Positions 25,178-35,295 are shown, numbered from the stretch's first letter. The stretch: 64,000 bases of DNA from Sinorhizobium sojae CCBAU 05684 (GCF_002288525.1 NZ_CP023067.1:1426001-1490000); one strand, 5' to 3'. Program-made: numbers and translations. Notes: generated by a model from the letters alone, not told the origin.

Positions 25178-26218
25178 ATGATATCTCATAGAAATGCGGC
25201 CTGCCTTGCGAGGGGATTGCGCCTCGCTGCAATTCCACTGCTTTGCGCTACGCTGGCGGCCTGCGGCTCCACGTCCAGCGTCAAGAAGAGCAAGTCGAGG
25301 AGCAAGGAATATTTCGCCGAATCCGTCTATGGCGTCAAAGCGAGCCCACGGGTCGCGACCGGGCGCAATATGCCGAAGGGCGGCGGGCGCTTCCAGGTCG
25401 GCAAGGCCTACCAGGTCAAGGGCAAGTGGTATAAGCCGAAGGAGGAGCCGGGTTACAACAAGACCGGCATGGCTTCCTGGTACGGCTCGGCCTTTCATGG
25501 CCGGTTGACCGCGAATGGCGAGGTCTACGACAAGTATCACCTTTCCGCGGCGCACCCGACCTTCCCTTTGCCGAGCTATGCTCGCGTCACCAATCTGGAG
25601 AACGGTACATCGGTCATCGTGCGTGTGAACGATCGCGGGCCCTATGAATATGGCCGGATCATCGATGTTTCCTCCAAGACCGCCGACCTGCTCGATATCA
25701 AGCGCAAGGGAAGCGCCAAGGTGCGCGTGCAATATGTCGGCCGGGCTCCGCTCGAGGGCAACGACATGCCCTATCTCATGGCGTCCTACGTCACCAAGGG
25801 CGATCGCAGTCCGGGCGTTGCGCCGGAAGGGCAGATCGCCACGGGGGTCATGGTGGCTTCGAACGAGCCGCTGCGCGACCAGGCGCGGGACCTTGGCACC
25901 CTGACGATTCCGGCGAAACCGACGCTTGGCGAAACGACGCCGATGAACGCGCTCGCGGCACCGGCTGCGGCTTCCCCGGCTTCAGCCGCGCTCGCCGAGT
26001 TCATGATTCTGCCGGAGATCGGGCCGGTCCCCTCCGAACGCCCGGAGTGGATCCCGCTTCCGGACGGCAGCATGGCCTATGCCGCCGCCTATGTCGAAGT
26101 CCGGGTCAGCGACAGGGCTTCGCCATTCGAGGCGATCATGGCCGATCCGAACCCGCTGACGCCCGAGTCCATTCTTGCCTATGCGAAGCGGCAGAACCGG
26201 GGGGCTCTGCCCGATTGA
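25178..26218 (+). CDS. rlpA: RlpA-like septal ring lipoprotein
   Basis: A 346-residue lipoprotein with lipobox LAAC (after IPLLCAT). The RlpA double-psi beta-barrel lies at about 95-185: MASWYGSAFHGRLTANGE, RVTNLENGTSVIVRVNDRGP, then IIDVSSKTADLL. RlpA proteins are lytic transglycosylases or septal wall proteins. The C-terminus is a linker-rich tail without a recognisable SPOR domain. The start at 25178 is chosen so that the signal peptide is terminal; an ATG 17 codons up is in frame. The dac gene follows at once. Confidence 0.88.
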   Translation: MISHRNAACLARGLRLAAIPLLCATLAACGSTSSVKKSKSRSKEYFAESVYGVKASPRVATGRNMPKGGGRFQVGKAYQVKGKWYKPKEEPGYNKTGMASWYGSAFHGRLTANGEVYDKYHLSAAHPTFPLPSYARVTNLENGTSVIVRVNDRGPYEYGRIIDVSSKTADLLDIKRKGSAKVRVQYVGRAPLEGNDMPYLMASYVTKGDRSPGVAPEGQIATGVMVASNEPLRDQARDLGTLTIPAKPTLGETTPMNALAAPAAASPASAALAEFMILPEIGPVPSERPEWIPLPDGSMAYAAAYVEVRVSDRASPFEAIMADPNPLTPESILAYAKRQNRGALPD

Positions 26219-26275
26219 CGCCGGTTGAATAGGGGTGGCCGCACTGCTATGCCCGTGAAGAAACCGGAGTTTCTC

Positions 26276-27430
26276 ATGCGCATGATGTGGCTGGCGATCG
26301 TGGGTGTTCTTGCGGCGGTCGTCGCAGGGGAGGCGGCGGCGCAGGCGCCTGCCTTCAACACGAAGGCGAAGCAGATCTATCTGGTTGATGCCGAGACCGG
26401 CACCGTGCTTTTTGCGCGCGGCGAGAACGAGCCCGTGCCGCCGGCATCCCTTGCCAAGCTCATGACGATGGAGCTGGTCTTCGAGGCCTTGGACAGAGGT
26501 GAACTGACGCCGCACACGACCTTCGAAGTTTCGGAACATGCCTGGCGCACGGGCGGCGCGCCTTCCGGCACCGCGACCATGTTTGCCGCGATCAAGTCGG
26601 AGGTTCCGGTTGCGGATCTCATGCAAGGTGCAATTGTCCAACTGGCGAACGACGCCTGCATTATCCTTGCCGAGGGAATGGCGGGCAGCGAGACGGCCTT
26701 TGCCGAACGGATGACGGAGCGGGCTCGCGAGCTCGGCATGCCGGTCGCGACGTTCAAGAACGCGACCGGACTCCCGGATCCCGGAAACAAGATCACCATG
26801 CGGGAACTCGTCACCCTCTCGCGGCATTTGCATGAGGCGCATCCGCGCTACTACCGCCTCTATTCCCAGCCTGATTTCGAGTGGAACGGCATCTTCCAGC
26901 GCAACAAGAACCCCCTGATCGCCGCCAATGTCGGCGTCGATGGGCTCGCGACGGGATTTGCGGAAGGTTTCGGCTTCTCGGTCGCCGCTTCGATGCAGCG
27001 CGGCGATCGCCGTGTCTATCTCGCAATGGGCGGGCTTGAGAGCGAAAAGGAGAGAATCGAAGAGAGCCGCCGCGTCCTCGAATGGGCAATGACGAACTTC
27101 GAGAAGCGGCGGATCTTTGCCGGTGGCGAAGCGATCGGAGAAGCGAGCGTCTATGGTGGGACGGCCTCCCGTGTCGCGCTTGTCGCCGGCGGGCCGGTGG
27201 ACGTGCTGCTGCCGGTCAACAATCCGGAGCGGCTGACCGCCCGCATCGTCTATAGGTGGCCGCTCAGCGCACCGGTGGCCGCAGGCCAGGAGGTCGGCGT
27301 CGTCAAGCTCTGGAACGGAGAAAGGCTCATCAAGGAAGTTCCGGTGCGCACAGCCGATGCCGTGGGGCCGGGCACGCTGACGAGCCGCGCGCTCGACGCC
27401 CTGCAGGAACTGCTGTTCTTCTGGCTGTGA
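26276..27430 (+). CDS. D-alanyl-D-alanine carboxypeptidase family protein (PBP5-type) with altered motifs
   Basis: A 384-residue protein with a signal peptide ([18 protein letters not shown], cut after AAAQA). SXXK is present as SLAK. At the place of SxN the sequence reads LAN (IVQLANDAC), and at the place of KTG it reads ATG ([11 protein letters not shown]). A PBP5 C-terminal beta domain follows (about 290-384). The start at 26276 has GGAG upstream and puts the signal first. The fold assignment is firm, but two of three catalytic motifs are changed, so carboxypeptidase activity is doubtful. Confidence 0.88.
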   Translation: MRMMWLAIVGVLAAVVAGEAAAQAPAFNTKAKQIYLVDAETGTVLFARGENEPVPPASLAKLMTMELVFEALDRGELTPHTTFEVSEHAWRTGGAPSGTATMFAAIKSEVPVADLMQGAIVQLANDACIILAEGMAGSETAFAERMTERARELGMPVATFKNATGLPDPGNKITMRELVTLSRHLHEAHPRYYRLYSQPDFEWNGIFQRNKNPLIAANVGVDGLATGFAEGFGFSVAASMQRGDRRVYLAMGGLESEKERIEESRRVLEWAMTNFEKRRIFAGGEAIGEASVYGGTASRVALVAGGPVDVLLPVNNPERLTARIVYRWPLSAPVAAGQEVGVVKLWNGERLIKEVPVRTADAVGPGTLTSRALDALQELLFFWL

Positions 27431-27510
27431 CAATTGCACGCCGTGGCGGTTTCTTCCGGCAGACCAATCGGCTAAACAGGAAGCAGGAATACGCCGATCT
27501 GGAAGAGCAT

Positions 27511-28191
27511 GTGTCGCTGACAAAGGGTTTGTTCGTAACGTTCGAAGGCGGAGAAGGGGCGGGCAAATCGACCCAGATGCGCCTGCTTGCCGATTCGCTC
27601 AGCGCACGCGGCTATGACGTGCTCACGACACGCGAGCCCGGGGGGTCCGCCGGTGCAGAGGCGGTTCGCCACGTGCTTCTTTCAGGGGCGGCGGAGCCCT
27701 TCGGCGTGCGCATGGAGGCGATCCTCTTCGCCGCCGCGCGCAGCGACCATGTCGAACAGGTTATTCGGCCGGCGCTCGAGCGGGGAACGATCGTGCTTTG
27801 CGACCGCTTCATGGATTCCTCGCGCGTCTATCAGGGGATCACCGGCAACCTGGAGTCGAGCTTCGTCGAGACGCTGGAGCGCATTGCCGTCAACGGCGTC
27901 ATTCCCGATCGCACCATCATCTTCGACCTTCCCGCCTCCGTAGGTCTCGAGCGTGCGCTCCGCCGCGCCGCCGATGAGGGGCCGGACCGCTTCGAAAAGG
28001 AGCAGATGGAGACGCATGAGAAGCGGCGTGGAGCCTTTCTCGATATTGCCGAGGCCGATCCGGAGCGCTGCCGGGTCGTGGACGCGACGCGCCCGCCGGA
28101 GGTGATCGCGGCAGACGTGCTGGACCTCGTGGCGGCGCTGCTGCCGGAGGAGGACGCGGCGCGCACATCTGCCGCGGAAGTGGCCACATGA
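27511..28191 (+). CDS. tmk: Thymidylate kinase
   Basis: A 226-residue dTMP kinase. The P-loop [11 protein letters not shown], the CDRFMDSS motif and the REPGGS dTMP site are present. The start is GTG at 27511, with GGAAGAG upstream; the frame runs further up but overlaps the dac gene. It overlaps holB by ATGA, the common tmk-holB arrangement. Confidence 0.95.
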   Translation: MSLTKGLFVTFEGGEGAGKSTQMRLLADSLSARGYDVLTTREPGGSAGAEAVRHVLLSGAAEPFGVRMEAILFAAARSDHVEQVIRPALERGTIVLCDRFMDSSRVYQGITGNLESSFVETLERIAVNGVIPDRTIIFDLPASVGLERALRRAADEGPDRFEKEQMETHEKRRGAFLDIAEADPERCRVVDATRPPEVIAADVLDLVAALLPEEDAARTSAAEVAT

Positions 28192-29219
28192 CGGCAGAAC
28201 GTGCAGGGGTGCTGGACGGGGCGATTGCTCCGGCTGAAAACAGCAGGCTCTTCGGCCACGGTGAGGCCGAAGCCTTCCTCGCGCAGAGCTATAAGTCAGG
28301 CAAGGGGCATCATGCGATCCTCATCGAAGGGCCGGAGGGCATCGGCAAGGCGACACTCGCCTTCCGCTTCGCCAATCACGTGCTTTGCCATCCGGAGCCG
28401 ACCCAGGCGCCCGACAGCCTTGGCGACCCGGATCCCGGTTCGATCGTAAGCCGCCAGCTTGCCTCCGGAGCCTCCCATCACCTCCTGCACCTGACCCGTC
28501 CGGTCGATGAAAAGAGCGGAAGGGTCAAGGGTGCGATCACGGTCGACGAAGTGCGGCGCGCCGGAAAATTCTTCGGCCAGACGTCGGGCACGGGGAACTG
28601 GCGGATCGTCATCATCGACCCGGCCGACGACCTCAACCGCAATGCGGCCAACGCCATCCTGAAGATATTGGAGGAGCCGCCGCGCCGGTCGTTGTTCCTC
28701 GTCCTGACCCACGCGCCGGGAAAACTCCTGCCGACGATCCGCTCGCGCTGCCTGCCGCTGCGGCTGAAGCCGCTCGATGCAGGGGCCATGCGTCAGGCGC
28801 TTTCGCATCTCGGTTTCGATCTTGCCGGCGCGAGCGGCGAGCAGATCCTCGCCGCGGCGGGCGGCAGCGTTTCGGAGGCGCTGAAGTTGATCAATTACGG
28901 CGGCCTCGACATTGCCGCCGCCTTCGAGGACGTTCTCGCAGGGCAGGGGCCTGCGGTTCGCAAGCAGATGCACAAGCTCGCCGACATTCTCTCGGCGAAG
29001 GACAGCGAGACGATCTTCGATTTCTTCTCATCGCTGCTGACGGGCCGAGTCATGCAATCGGCCCGCGACGCAGCTTTGGCCGGCGACATCGAAAAGGCCG
29101 AACGTTTCGCACGATTTTCAAGCGAATTCGCCGAACGCCTGGCGCTGAGCGACGCCTATAATCTCGATCGCAAGCAGACGATCCTGTCGCTTCTCGACGA
29201 CCTGAAGGATGCCTTATAG
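28188..29219 (+). CDS. holB: DNA polymerase III subunit delta prime
   Basis: A 343-residue AAA+ clamp-loader subunit. [14 protein letters not shown] is the P-loop-like motif, [14 protein letters not shown] and the RSRC sensor ([11 protein letters not shown]) are intact. It is coupled to tmk by ATGA overlap and followed by metG and tatD, the usual alphaproteobacterial order. Confidence 0.95.
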   Translation: MTAERAGVLDGAIAPAENSRLFGHGEAEAFLAQSYKSGKGHHAILIEGPEGIGKATLAFRFANHVLCHPEPTQAPDSLGDPDPGSIVSRQLASGASHHLLHLTRPVDEKSGRVKGAITVDEVRRAGKFFGQTSGTGNWRIVIIDPADDLNRNAANAILKILEEPPRRSLFLVLTHAPGKLLPTIRSRCLPLRLKPLDAGAMRQALSHLGFDLAGASGEQILAAAGGSVSEALKLINYGGLDIAAAFEDVLAGQGPAVRKQMHKLADILSAKDSETIFDFFSSLLTGRVMQSARDAALAGDIEKAERFARFSSEFAERLALSDAYNLDRKQTILSLLDDLKDAL

Positions 29220-29355
29220 GCAGGGGGTGAACCTCCACTTCCGCCCGGTTGCGGCGGCAGCGGCAATCGGCTTTTTCTTGGCGCGGCGGTTCCCTACCCA
29301 AGGGCGATGCGCTAATAGCAGCCTTAGTTCCCGATCCGAGACAATCGAAGCCGAT

Positions 29356-30906
29356 ATGAAAAACACCTCCCCCTTCTACATCACCACCGCGATCTCCTAT
29401 CCCAACGGTAAACCGCATATCGGCCATGCCTACGAGTTGATCGCGACGGATGCGCTTGCCCGGTTCCAGCGGCTCGACGGACGCGAAGTGTTCTTCCTGA
29501 CCGGCACGGACGAACACGGCCAGAAGATGCAGCAGACGGCGAAGAAGGAAGGGGTTTCGCCGCAGGAGCTGGCCGAACGCAACTCGGCCGAGTTCCAGAA
29601 CATGGCGCGCCTTCTCAACGCGTCCAACGACGACTTCATCCGCACGACCGAAAAGCGGCATCACGAGGCGTCGCAGGCGATCTGGACCCGAATGAGCGAG
29701 GCGGGCGACATCTACAAGGATTCCTATGCGGGCTGGTACTCGGTCCGCGACGAGGCCTACTACCAGGAGAATGAAACGGAGCTGCGCGCCGACGGCGTTC
29801 GCTATGGCCCCCAGGGAACACCCGTCGAGTGGGTGGAGGAGGAGAGCTACTTCTTCCGCCTCTCCGCCTATCAGGAAAAGCTTCTGAAACACTACGAGGA
29901 CAATCCGGACTTCATCGGCCCTGCGGAGCGGCGCAACGAAGTAATCTCCTTCGTCAAGTCGGGGCTCAAGGACCTTTCGGTGTCGCGCACCACGTTCGAC
30001 TGGGGCATTAAGGTGCCGAACGATCCGGCCCATGTGATGTATGTCTGGGTGGATGCGCTGACCAATTATCTGACCGCCACAGGCTACCTCACCGATCCCG
30101 AAGGTCCGCGGGCGAAATTCTGGCCGGCGAACATTCATGTCATCGGCAAGGACATCATCCGGTTCCACGCGGTCTACTGGCCGGCTTTTCTGATGTCGGC
30201 CGGGCTGCCGTTGCCGAAGCGGGTCTTTGCGCACGGCTTCCTGCTCAACAAGGGCGAGAAGATGTCGAAGTCGCTCGGCAACGTGGTTGATCCGTTCAAC
30301 CTCGTCGAGCATTTCGGCCTGGACCAGATCCGTTACTTCTTCCTGCGCGAGGTGTCGTTCGGTCAGGACGGCAGCTACAGCGAGGAGGGGATAGCGACGC
30401 GTATCAACTCCGACCTCGCCAACGGCATCGGCAATCTCGCCAGCCGTTCGCTCTCGATGATCGTGAAGAACTGCGATGGCCAGATACCCGCCTGTGGGCC
30501 GCTGACGGACGAGGACAAGGCCATGCTTGCGGCGGCCGACGCGCTTGGCGAGACCACGCGCGAGGAGATGGGAAAGCAGCTCATCCACCGCGCGCTCGCC
30601 GCCATCATCGCGGTCGTCTCCGAAACGGACCGCTATTTCGCGGGCCAGGAGCCCTGGGCGCTCAAGAAAACCGATCCGGAGCGCATGGCGACAGTGCTCT
30701 ACGTGACGGCGGAGGTCGTGCGCCAGATTGCCATTCTGCTGCAGCCCTTCATGCCGGGATCGGCAGGCAAGCTGCTCGATCTCGTCGCCATTCCGGCGGA
30801 AAAGCGGGATTTCGCCAGCCTCGGCGAGGCCGGGCGGCTCGTGTCCGGAACGCCGCTCGAGGCACCGAAGCCGGTCTTCCCGCGCTATGTGGCGCCGGAA
30901 GCGTAA
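29356..30906 (+). CDS. metG: Methionyl-tRNA synthetase
   Basis: A 516-residue enzyme. HIGH motif as PHIGHAY near residue 17, KMSKS as [10 protein letters not shown] near 303. It is the short form without the C-terminal tRNA-binding domain and without a clear four-Cys zinc knuckle. The start at 29356 is chosen because the family N-terminus begins with [12 protein letters not shown]; the frame stays open upstream without meaning. It lies between holB and tatD. Confidence 0.96.
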   Translation: MKNTSPFYITTAISYPNGKPHIGHAYELIATDALARFQRLDGREVFFLTGTDEHGQKMQQTAKKEGVSPQELAERNSAEFQNMARLLNASNDDFIRTTEKRHHEASQAIWTRMSEAGDIYKDSYAGWYSVRDEAYYQENETELRADGVRYGPQGTPVEWVEEESYFFRLSAYQEKLLKHYEDNPDFIGPAERRNEVISFVKSGLKDLSVSRTTFDWGIKVPNDPAHVMYVWVDALTNYLTATGYLTDPEGPRAKFWPANIHVIGKDIIRFHAVYWPAFLMSAGLPLPKRVFAHGFLLNKGEKMSKSLGNVVDPFNLVEHFGLDQIRYFFLREVSFGQDGSYSEEGIATRINSDLANGIGNLASRSLSMIVKNCDGQIPACGPLTDEDKAMLAAADALGETTREEMGKQLIHRALAAIIAVVSETDRYFAGQEPWALKKTDPERMATVLYVTAEVVRQIAILLQPFMPGSAGKLLDLVAIPAEKRDFASLGEAGRLVSGTPLEAPKPVFPRYVAPEA

Positions 30907-30920
30907 GCGAGAGCATATCA

Positions 30921-31700
30921 ATGCTGATCGACACGCATTGCCATCTGGACTTTCCCGATTTCGAAGCGGAACGCGACGCGATCATCGAACGCGCCCGTGA
31001 GGCCGGCGTGACCCAGATGGTGACGATCTCGACCCGCGTGAAGCGCTTCGAGACGATCCTTGCGATTGCCGAAAAATATCCGAACGTCTTCTGTTCGGTC
31101 GGCACTCATCCCCATAATGCCGACGAAGAGCTGGATATCACGGCCGAGGATCTCGTTCGCCTTTCGAAACATCCGAAAGTGGTGGCGATCGGCGAGGCCG
31201 GGCTCGATTACTTCTACGACAACGCGCCGCGCGAGGCGCAGGCGGAAGGCCTACGCCGGCACATCGAGGCAGCGCGCGAAACCGGGCTGCCGCTCGTCAT
31301 CCACAGCCGCTCGGCGGATGAAGACATGGCGGCGATCCTGACGGAGGAGGCGGGGAAGGGCACTTTCCCCTTCCTCCTGCACTGCTTTTCATCCGGTCCG
31401 GAACTGGCGCGCATCGGCATCGAACTCGGCGGCTACGTTTCCTTCTCGGGCATTCTGACCTTTCCCAAATCGCAGGAACTGCGGGATATCGCCAAGACCG
31501 TTCCGCCCGACCGGATGATCGTGGAGACGGATGCGCCCTATCTGGCGCCGAAGCCGTTCCGCGGCAAGCGCAACGAGCCGGCCTATGTCGCGCATACGGC
31601 GGACGTGCTGGCCGAGACGATCGGCGTCAGCCGGGCCGAGATCGAGGGCATCACCACCGAAAACGCGTTCCGGATATTCTCGAAGATGCCGAGGCTCTGA
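30921..31700 (+). CDS. tatD: TatD family deoxyribonuclease/hydrolase
   Basis: A 259-residue metal-dependent hydrolase. DTHCHLDF at the start, GEAGLDYFYD, VIHSRSADED, HCFSSG and VETDAPYL supply the metal ligands of the TatD family. Members cut 3' DNA ends or act on other phosphodiesters. It sits 14 bp after metG and 1 bp before the MBL gene. Confidence 0.93.
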   Translation: MLIDTHCHLDFPDFEAERDAIIERAREAGVTQMVTISTRVKRFETILAIAEKYPNVFCSVGTHPHNADEELDITAEDLVRLSKHPKVVAIGEAGLDYFYDNAPREAQAEGLRRHIEAARETGLPLVIHSRSADEDMAAILTEEAGKGTFPFLLHCFSSGPELARIGIELGGYVSFSGILTFPKSQELRDIAKTVPPDRMIVETDAPYLAPKPFRGKRNEPAYVAHTADVLAETIGVSRAEIEGITTENAFRIFSKMPRL

Positions 31701-31701
31701 C

Positions 31702-32538
31702 ATGGCGTTCCGGCGGGTCTTTACCATTCTCGGTTGCGGCTCTTCGCCGGGCGTGCCGCGCATCACCGGTGATTGGGGCGCCTGCGATGCGTCGAACCCG
31801 CGTAACCGACGCATGAGGGCTGCGCTGCTCGTCGAGCAGGTCGCGCCGGACGGCGGCAAGACCACCGTCGTCATCGACACCGGTCCGGATTTCCGCACGC
31901 AGATGATTGCAGCCGATGTGCGCCATATCGATGCGGTGCTTTACACTCACGCTCACGCGGATCACTTGCACGGAATCGATGATCTGCGCGGTTTCGTCAT
32001 CGAGAACCGGCGGCGCATACCGATCTGGGCGGATGCCCTGACGATGTCCCGGATCCGCGATGGGTTTCGCTATTGCATGGAATCGCCGCCCGGCAGCGGC
32101 TATCCACCGATCGTCGAGCCTCGGGTCATCGAAGACGATCTCCCGCCCGTGACCGTTCATGGCGCCGGTGGTCCGATCGCATTCCAGCCGCTGATGCAGT
32201 TTCACGGCAACATTCACTCGCTGGGTTTTCGCATCGGCGACTTCGCCTATTGCAGCGACGTCAGCGACTTTCCCGCGGAAACCATCGAAAAGCTTCTTGA
32301 CCTCGATCTGCTGGTCATCGACACGTTGCAGTACAAATTTCATCCGAGTCATCTGTCGCTGGTGCAATCGCTCGGCTGGATAAACCGGCTCGAGCCGAAA
32401 CGCGCCGTGCTCACGCATATGCACGTGCCGCTGGACTACGAGACGGTGCGCAACGAGACGCCGGATCATGTCGAGCCGGCCTACGACATGATGCGGCTGG
32501 AGTTCGAGGTCGTCATGCCGAGCACCGAAGAAGCGTAA
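31702..32538 (+). CDS. MBL-fold metallohydrolase (PhnP-like)
   Basis: A 278-residue protein with THAHADHLHGIDDLR as the metal motif and TILGCGSSPGVPRI at the N-terminus, typical of the PhnP/cyclic-phosphodiesterase branch. Downstream histidines are in FHPSHLS and LTHMHVPLDY. The start just after the tatD stop uses GAGG inside the tatD end. This is the last gene of the tmk-holB-metG-tatD run; a strong hairpin follows. Confidence 0.9.
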   Translation: MAFRRVFTILGCGSSPGVPRITGDWGACDASNPRNRRMRAALLVEQVAPDGGKTTVVIDTGPDFRTQMIAADVRHIDAVLYTHAHADHLHGIDDLRGFVIENRRRIPIWADALTMSRIRDGFRYCMESPPGSGYPPIVEPRVIEDDLPPVTVHGAGGPIAFQPLMQFHGNIHSLGFRIGDFAYCSDVSDFPAETIEKLLDLDLLVIDTLQYKFHPSHLSLVQSLGWINRLEPKRAVLTHMHVPLDYETVRNETPDHVEPAYDMMRLEFEVVMPSTEEA

Positions 32539-32540
32539 CG

Positions 32541-32594
32541 TCGCGAGCAAGCATCCGATTTCAAGCCATTGTTTTGAAAGGGATGCTTCGTCGC
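32541..32594 (+). terminator. Long hairpin ending the metG-tatD-MBL run
   Basis: AAGCATCC pairs with GGATGCTT, with an inner TTTCAA/TTGAAA stem and outer GCGA/TCGC pairs. It starts 3 bp after the MBL stop and ends just before the dif-like site. No long T-run, so it may be a processing or Rho-assisted terminator. Confidence 0.55.
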
Positions 32595-32599
32595 GCAGA

Positions 32600-32627
32600 G
32601 AGTTCCATAATCTATCTTATGCGATCA
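32600..32627 (+). other. Candidate dif-like XerCD recombination site
   Basis: Two 11-base arms flank a 6-base spacer: GAGTTCCATAA, TCTATC, TTATGCGATCA. On the minus strand the XerC-type arm TGATCGCATAA matches the usual ATTTCGCATAA at 8 of 11 positions, including CGCATAA. The XerD-type arm TTATGGAACTC keeps TTATG and one further base. The site stands 5 bp from an IS1202-group element, the position reported for that group next to Xer sites. Housekeeping operons point towards it from both sides. It may be the chromosome dimer resolution site. Confidence 0.55.
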
Positions 32628-32632
32628 TCTTG
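32628..32632 (+). repeat. 5-bp target repeat TCTTG, copy 1
   Basis: TCTTG directly after the XerC-type arm and directly before the IS-A left end (TGTAGC). The same five bases stand at 34420-34424 and 37537-37541. Confidence 0.7.
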
Positions 32633-34419
32633 TGTAGCGACATTTTAGAGATGCGACATATGCACCAGTTAGAGATGCGACAGTCGTCGCCTCTTGGGAT
32701 GCTGGTCAAACGTCAACGTTTGGAAGGAAGACTGGCGACGTGAAGCGTGGTTGAGACCATGAGCGTTCGGAGTCGTCATGTCTTGTTTGATCACCATGTC
32801 GCAGAAGGAATTGCATCGTCTTGAACTCATCCAACAGATTCGCGGGCGTAGCCTGACTGTCGTCGAGGCGGCCGCGTTGCTCGGTCTCAGTCGCAGTCAG
32901 GTGCACCGGCTGTTGCAGGCCTATGATCGTGCCGGCGCCGACGGTCTGGTCTCGAAGAAGCGCGGCCGGCCGAGCAACCGGCGCCACAGTGAGGACTTCC
33001 GCAACCTGGTGCTCGACCTGGTGCGTGAGCATTACGTGGATTTCGGACCAACGTTGGCCACCGAGAAGCTGCTCGAACGCCACCGGATAGCCGTCAGCAA
33101 GGAGACGCTGCGTCAGTGGATGATGGAAGCCGGCCTCTGGGTGTCGCGACGCGAACGCAAGAAGCGGGTTTTCCAGCCGCGCGGCCGGCGCGATTGTTTC
33201 GGCGAACTCATTCAGATCGATGGCTCGCATCATTGGTGGTTCGAGAACCGCGGCCCCAAATGCGCCCTGCTCGTCTATATCGACGACGCCACCGGCAAGC
33301 TGTTGCATCTGCGCTTTGCGGCTTCAGAGAACACCTTCGACTATTTTCACGCAACGAGGGCCTATCTGCAGCAATGGGGCAAGCCGATCGCCTTCTACAG
33401 CGACAAGCATGGCATCTTCCGCACGACCCATGCTTCCAAGAAGGACAGGACCAGTGGCCTGACGCAGTTCGGGCGGGCTCTTTATGAGCTCAACATCGAC
33501 ATCATCTGCGCCAATACCCCGCAGGCCAAGGGACGCGTCGAGCGCGCCAACCAGACGCTGCAGGATCGTCTGGTCAAGGAACTGCGGCTGCGCGGCATCG
33601 ACACGATTGCGGCGGCCAATGCCTATGCGCCGGAGTTCATCGCGGATTTCAATCGTCGCTTTGGCAAGGAACCGCGCAATCCGAAGGACATGCATCGGCC
33701 GTTTGCCGCGCATGAGAACCTCGATGGTGCCATGTGCCGCAAGGAGATCCGCAAGCTGTCGCAGGCCCTGACGCTGCGCTATGACAAGGTGCAATTCATC
33801 CTCGATCCGACGGATATCGCCAAGACGCTCGCCGGCAAGAAGGTCATTGTCTGCGACTATCCCGATGGCCGTCTTGAGATCACCCACGAGGGGACGTCCC
33901 TGCCCTACAGAACCTTCGACACGCTGCGCTCGGTGCACCGATCCGAGGTGGTTGAGAACAAGCGCCTCGATGACATGCTGGCGCTAGTGGCCGAGATGCA
34001 GGCCGGCCGAGAGCAACAGCGCAGCAAAAGCGGGCCGCGTCGCACCGGCCAGACGGACCATATGTTCGGCATTCCCGACGGCAGCCAAAGCAATGGCTAC
34101 CAAAAGCGCGGCACGAAGCCTGGCAGGAGGACGGATTTCACCAACGATCCTGTGGTGATCGCCCGGCGGCAGCAGTCTCTGGCAAGATTGAAGGCAGCCG
34201 AGCATCCGACGGGTTCGAGCTCTCAAAGCTGAAGTTTATTTTGCAGCTGGAGCCATCCGCCGCCGACCGGGCTGCGCAACCCTGACCAGCTCCACCCGGC
34301 CGGCGGCTTGGGTCTGCGTACTTTGTAAACATATCAACTTGAAAACGCAGTAATAATGGATAGGATGAAGTCGCATTTCTAAGTTGACTACTTTGTCTCT
34401 TCTTTAAATAGCTGTGACA
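32633..34419 (+). mobile_element. IS1202-group (ISNCY) insertion sequence, IS-A
   Basis: A 1,787-bp element bounded by TCTTG on both sides. The left end starts TGTAGCGACATTTTAGAG; the right end read inwards starts TGTCACAGC. Subterminal TTAGAGATGCGAC repeats occur twice at the left (32648 and 32670 areas) and once, inverted as GTCGCATTTCTAA, at the right near 34371, presumably transposase binding sites. It contains one intact transposase gene. Confidence 0.75.
32778..34232 (+). CDS. ISNCY/IS1202-group transposase (IS-A)
   Basis: A 484-residue DDE transposase. The N-terminal helix-turn-helix is at about 10-60 (TVVEAAALLGLSRSQVHRLL). The catalytic core has its first Asp in LIQIDGSHHWW, the second in FYSDKHGIF and the Glu in KGRVERANQTLQDR. 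The C-terminal basic domain ends RRTDFTNDPVVIARRQQ. The frame is complete, so the element may be active. It is about 40-50 percent identical by eye to the IS-B transposase next to it. Confidence 0.9.
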   Translation: MSCLITMSQKELHRLELIQQIRGRSLTVVEAAALLGLSRSQVHRLLQAYDRAGADGLVSKKRGRPSNRRHSEDFRNLVLDLVREHYVDFGPTLATEKLLERHRIAVSKETLRQWMMEAGLWVSRRERKKRVFQPRGRRDCFGELIQIDGSHHWWFENRGPKCALLVYIDDATGKLLHLRFAASENTFDYFHATRAYLQQWGKPIAFYSDKHGIFRTTHASKKDRTSGLTQFGRALYELNIDIICANTPQAKGRVERANQTLQDRLVKELRLRGIDTIAAANAYAPEFIADFNRRFGKEPRNPKDMHRPFAAHENLDGAMCRKEIRKLSQALTLRYDKVQFILDPTDIAKTLAGKKVIVCDYPDGRLEITHEGTSLPYRTFDTLRSVHRSEVVENKRLDDMLALVAEMQAGREQQRSKSGPRRTGQTDHMFGIPDGSQSNGYQKRGTKPGRRTDFTNDPVVIARRQQSLARLKAAEHPTGSSSQS

Positions 34420-34424
34420 TCTTG
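34420..34424 (+). repeat. 5-bp target repeat TCTTG, copy 2
   Basis: TCTTG between the right end of IS-A and the left end of IS-B; again followed by TGTAGC. Confidence 0.7.
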
Positions 34425-34502
34425 TGTAGCCGCAAAGTTGAAGTGTCCTGTTTCTGCAAAGTAAGAATGTCACTCTCCCCGCGTTTTCAATGACGTGGGA
34501 GA

Positions 34503-34964
34503 TTGCGGATGGGACTGATTGCGATGAGCGAACGCGATCTGCAGCGGATTGAGGTTCTGTCGAAGGTCGTCGACGGCCGGATGACGATTGTTTCGGCGGC
34601 GCATGTCCTGGGCTTGAGCACGCGTCAGGTTCGCCGGCTCTTGGAGCGGATCCGGACGGATGGTGCAGCATCGATCCGGCACAAGGCGATCGGCCGACCG
34701 TCGAACAACCGGATCAGCGACGGCGTGCGCGACTATGCCGTAGCGGTCGTGCGCGAGCGCTATGCCGATTTCGGTCCGACGCTGGCTGCCGAGAAGCTGG
34801 CCGAGCGCGACGGCCTGACGGTGTCGCGCGAGACCTTACGCAAATGGATGTCGAAGGCCGGCCTGTGGCTGTCACGCAAGCAGCGGCGCAGCTTCCATCA
34901 GCCGCGGCTGCGCCGAGAAGCCTACGGCGAGCTGGTGCAGATCGACGGTTCCGAGCATCGCTGG
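34503..34964 (+). pseudogene. IS-B transposase, 5' part (split by insertion)
   Basis: 154 codons of an IS1202-group transposase: helix-turn-helix (TIVSAAHVLGLSTRQVRRLL) and the first catalytic Asp in VQIDGSEHRW. The reading frame stops making sense exactly where the IS1111-type element begins. The other half resumes in phase at 36448. An alternative start is the ATG at 34524 (MSERDLQRIEVL). Confidence 0.85.
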
Positions 34965-34966
34965 TT

Positions 34967-35295
34967 GTCTAATCGCATTCCATCCGTCAAGCTGGTTTGA
35001 GCATCCAGCGACCTTGCCGGCTTGCGGCGCAGGCAACACGGCTAAAACTGATTGGGTAAATCTGCCCTCACCGGCCGTGTCTTCAGAGCTATCCAGTGCT
35101 GGGAGCAGGGTTGTCTCCGCGGTCGACAAATGTCGCCGCACAATGGTCTTCGCAGGTGGGATCTTCCTAATGTTCGAGGCGCAGTCTCAACGAGCTGCAG
35201 CCAGCGAAAGCGGAATGATCCTGCCCACGTCCGCAGCAGGGACGCTCAGCACCAAAAGTTAGATGGCGCGCTGAGGGACGAAGGCTGAGCGTCTC
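34967..35295. ncRNA. Candidate guide RNA (bridge RNA/seekRNA) of the IS1111-type element
   Basis: The non-coding end folds into three hairpins. GCGGTCGACA/TGTCGCCGC is at 35119-35139. A long stem at 35156-35228 (GTGGG-ATC-TTCC with GGAA-GAT-CCCAC) holds a 44-base internal loop. GACGCTCAGC/GCTGAGCGTC is at 35241-35293. The middle loop has TTCGAGG (35173-35179), equal to the bases right of the insertion point, and CCAGCGA (35201-35207), complementary to the bases left of it. That is the target-loop logic of IS110-family bridge RNAs. The transcribed strand is not settled. Confidence 0.5.

Noticed and set aside
29050-30921. Long minus-strand frame (623 codons) opposite metG
   Set aside because: Shadow of metG; composition is Arg/His/Val-rich without motifs, and metG carries HIGH and KMSKS.
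35001-35295. Short frames in the non-coding end of the IS1111-type element as genes
   Set aside because: They lack ribosome sites and cross the strong hairpins; the RNA interpretation explains the region better.
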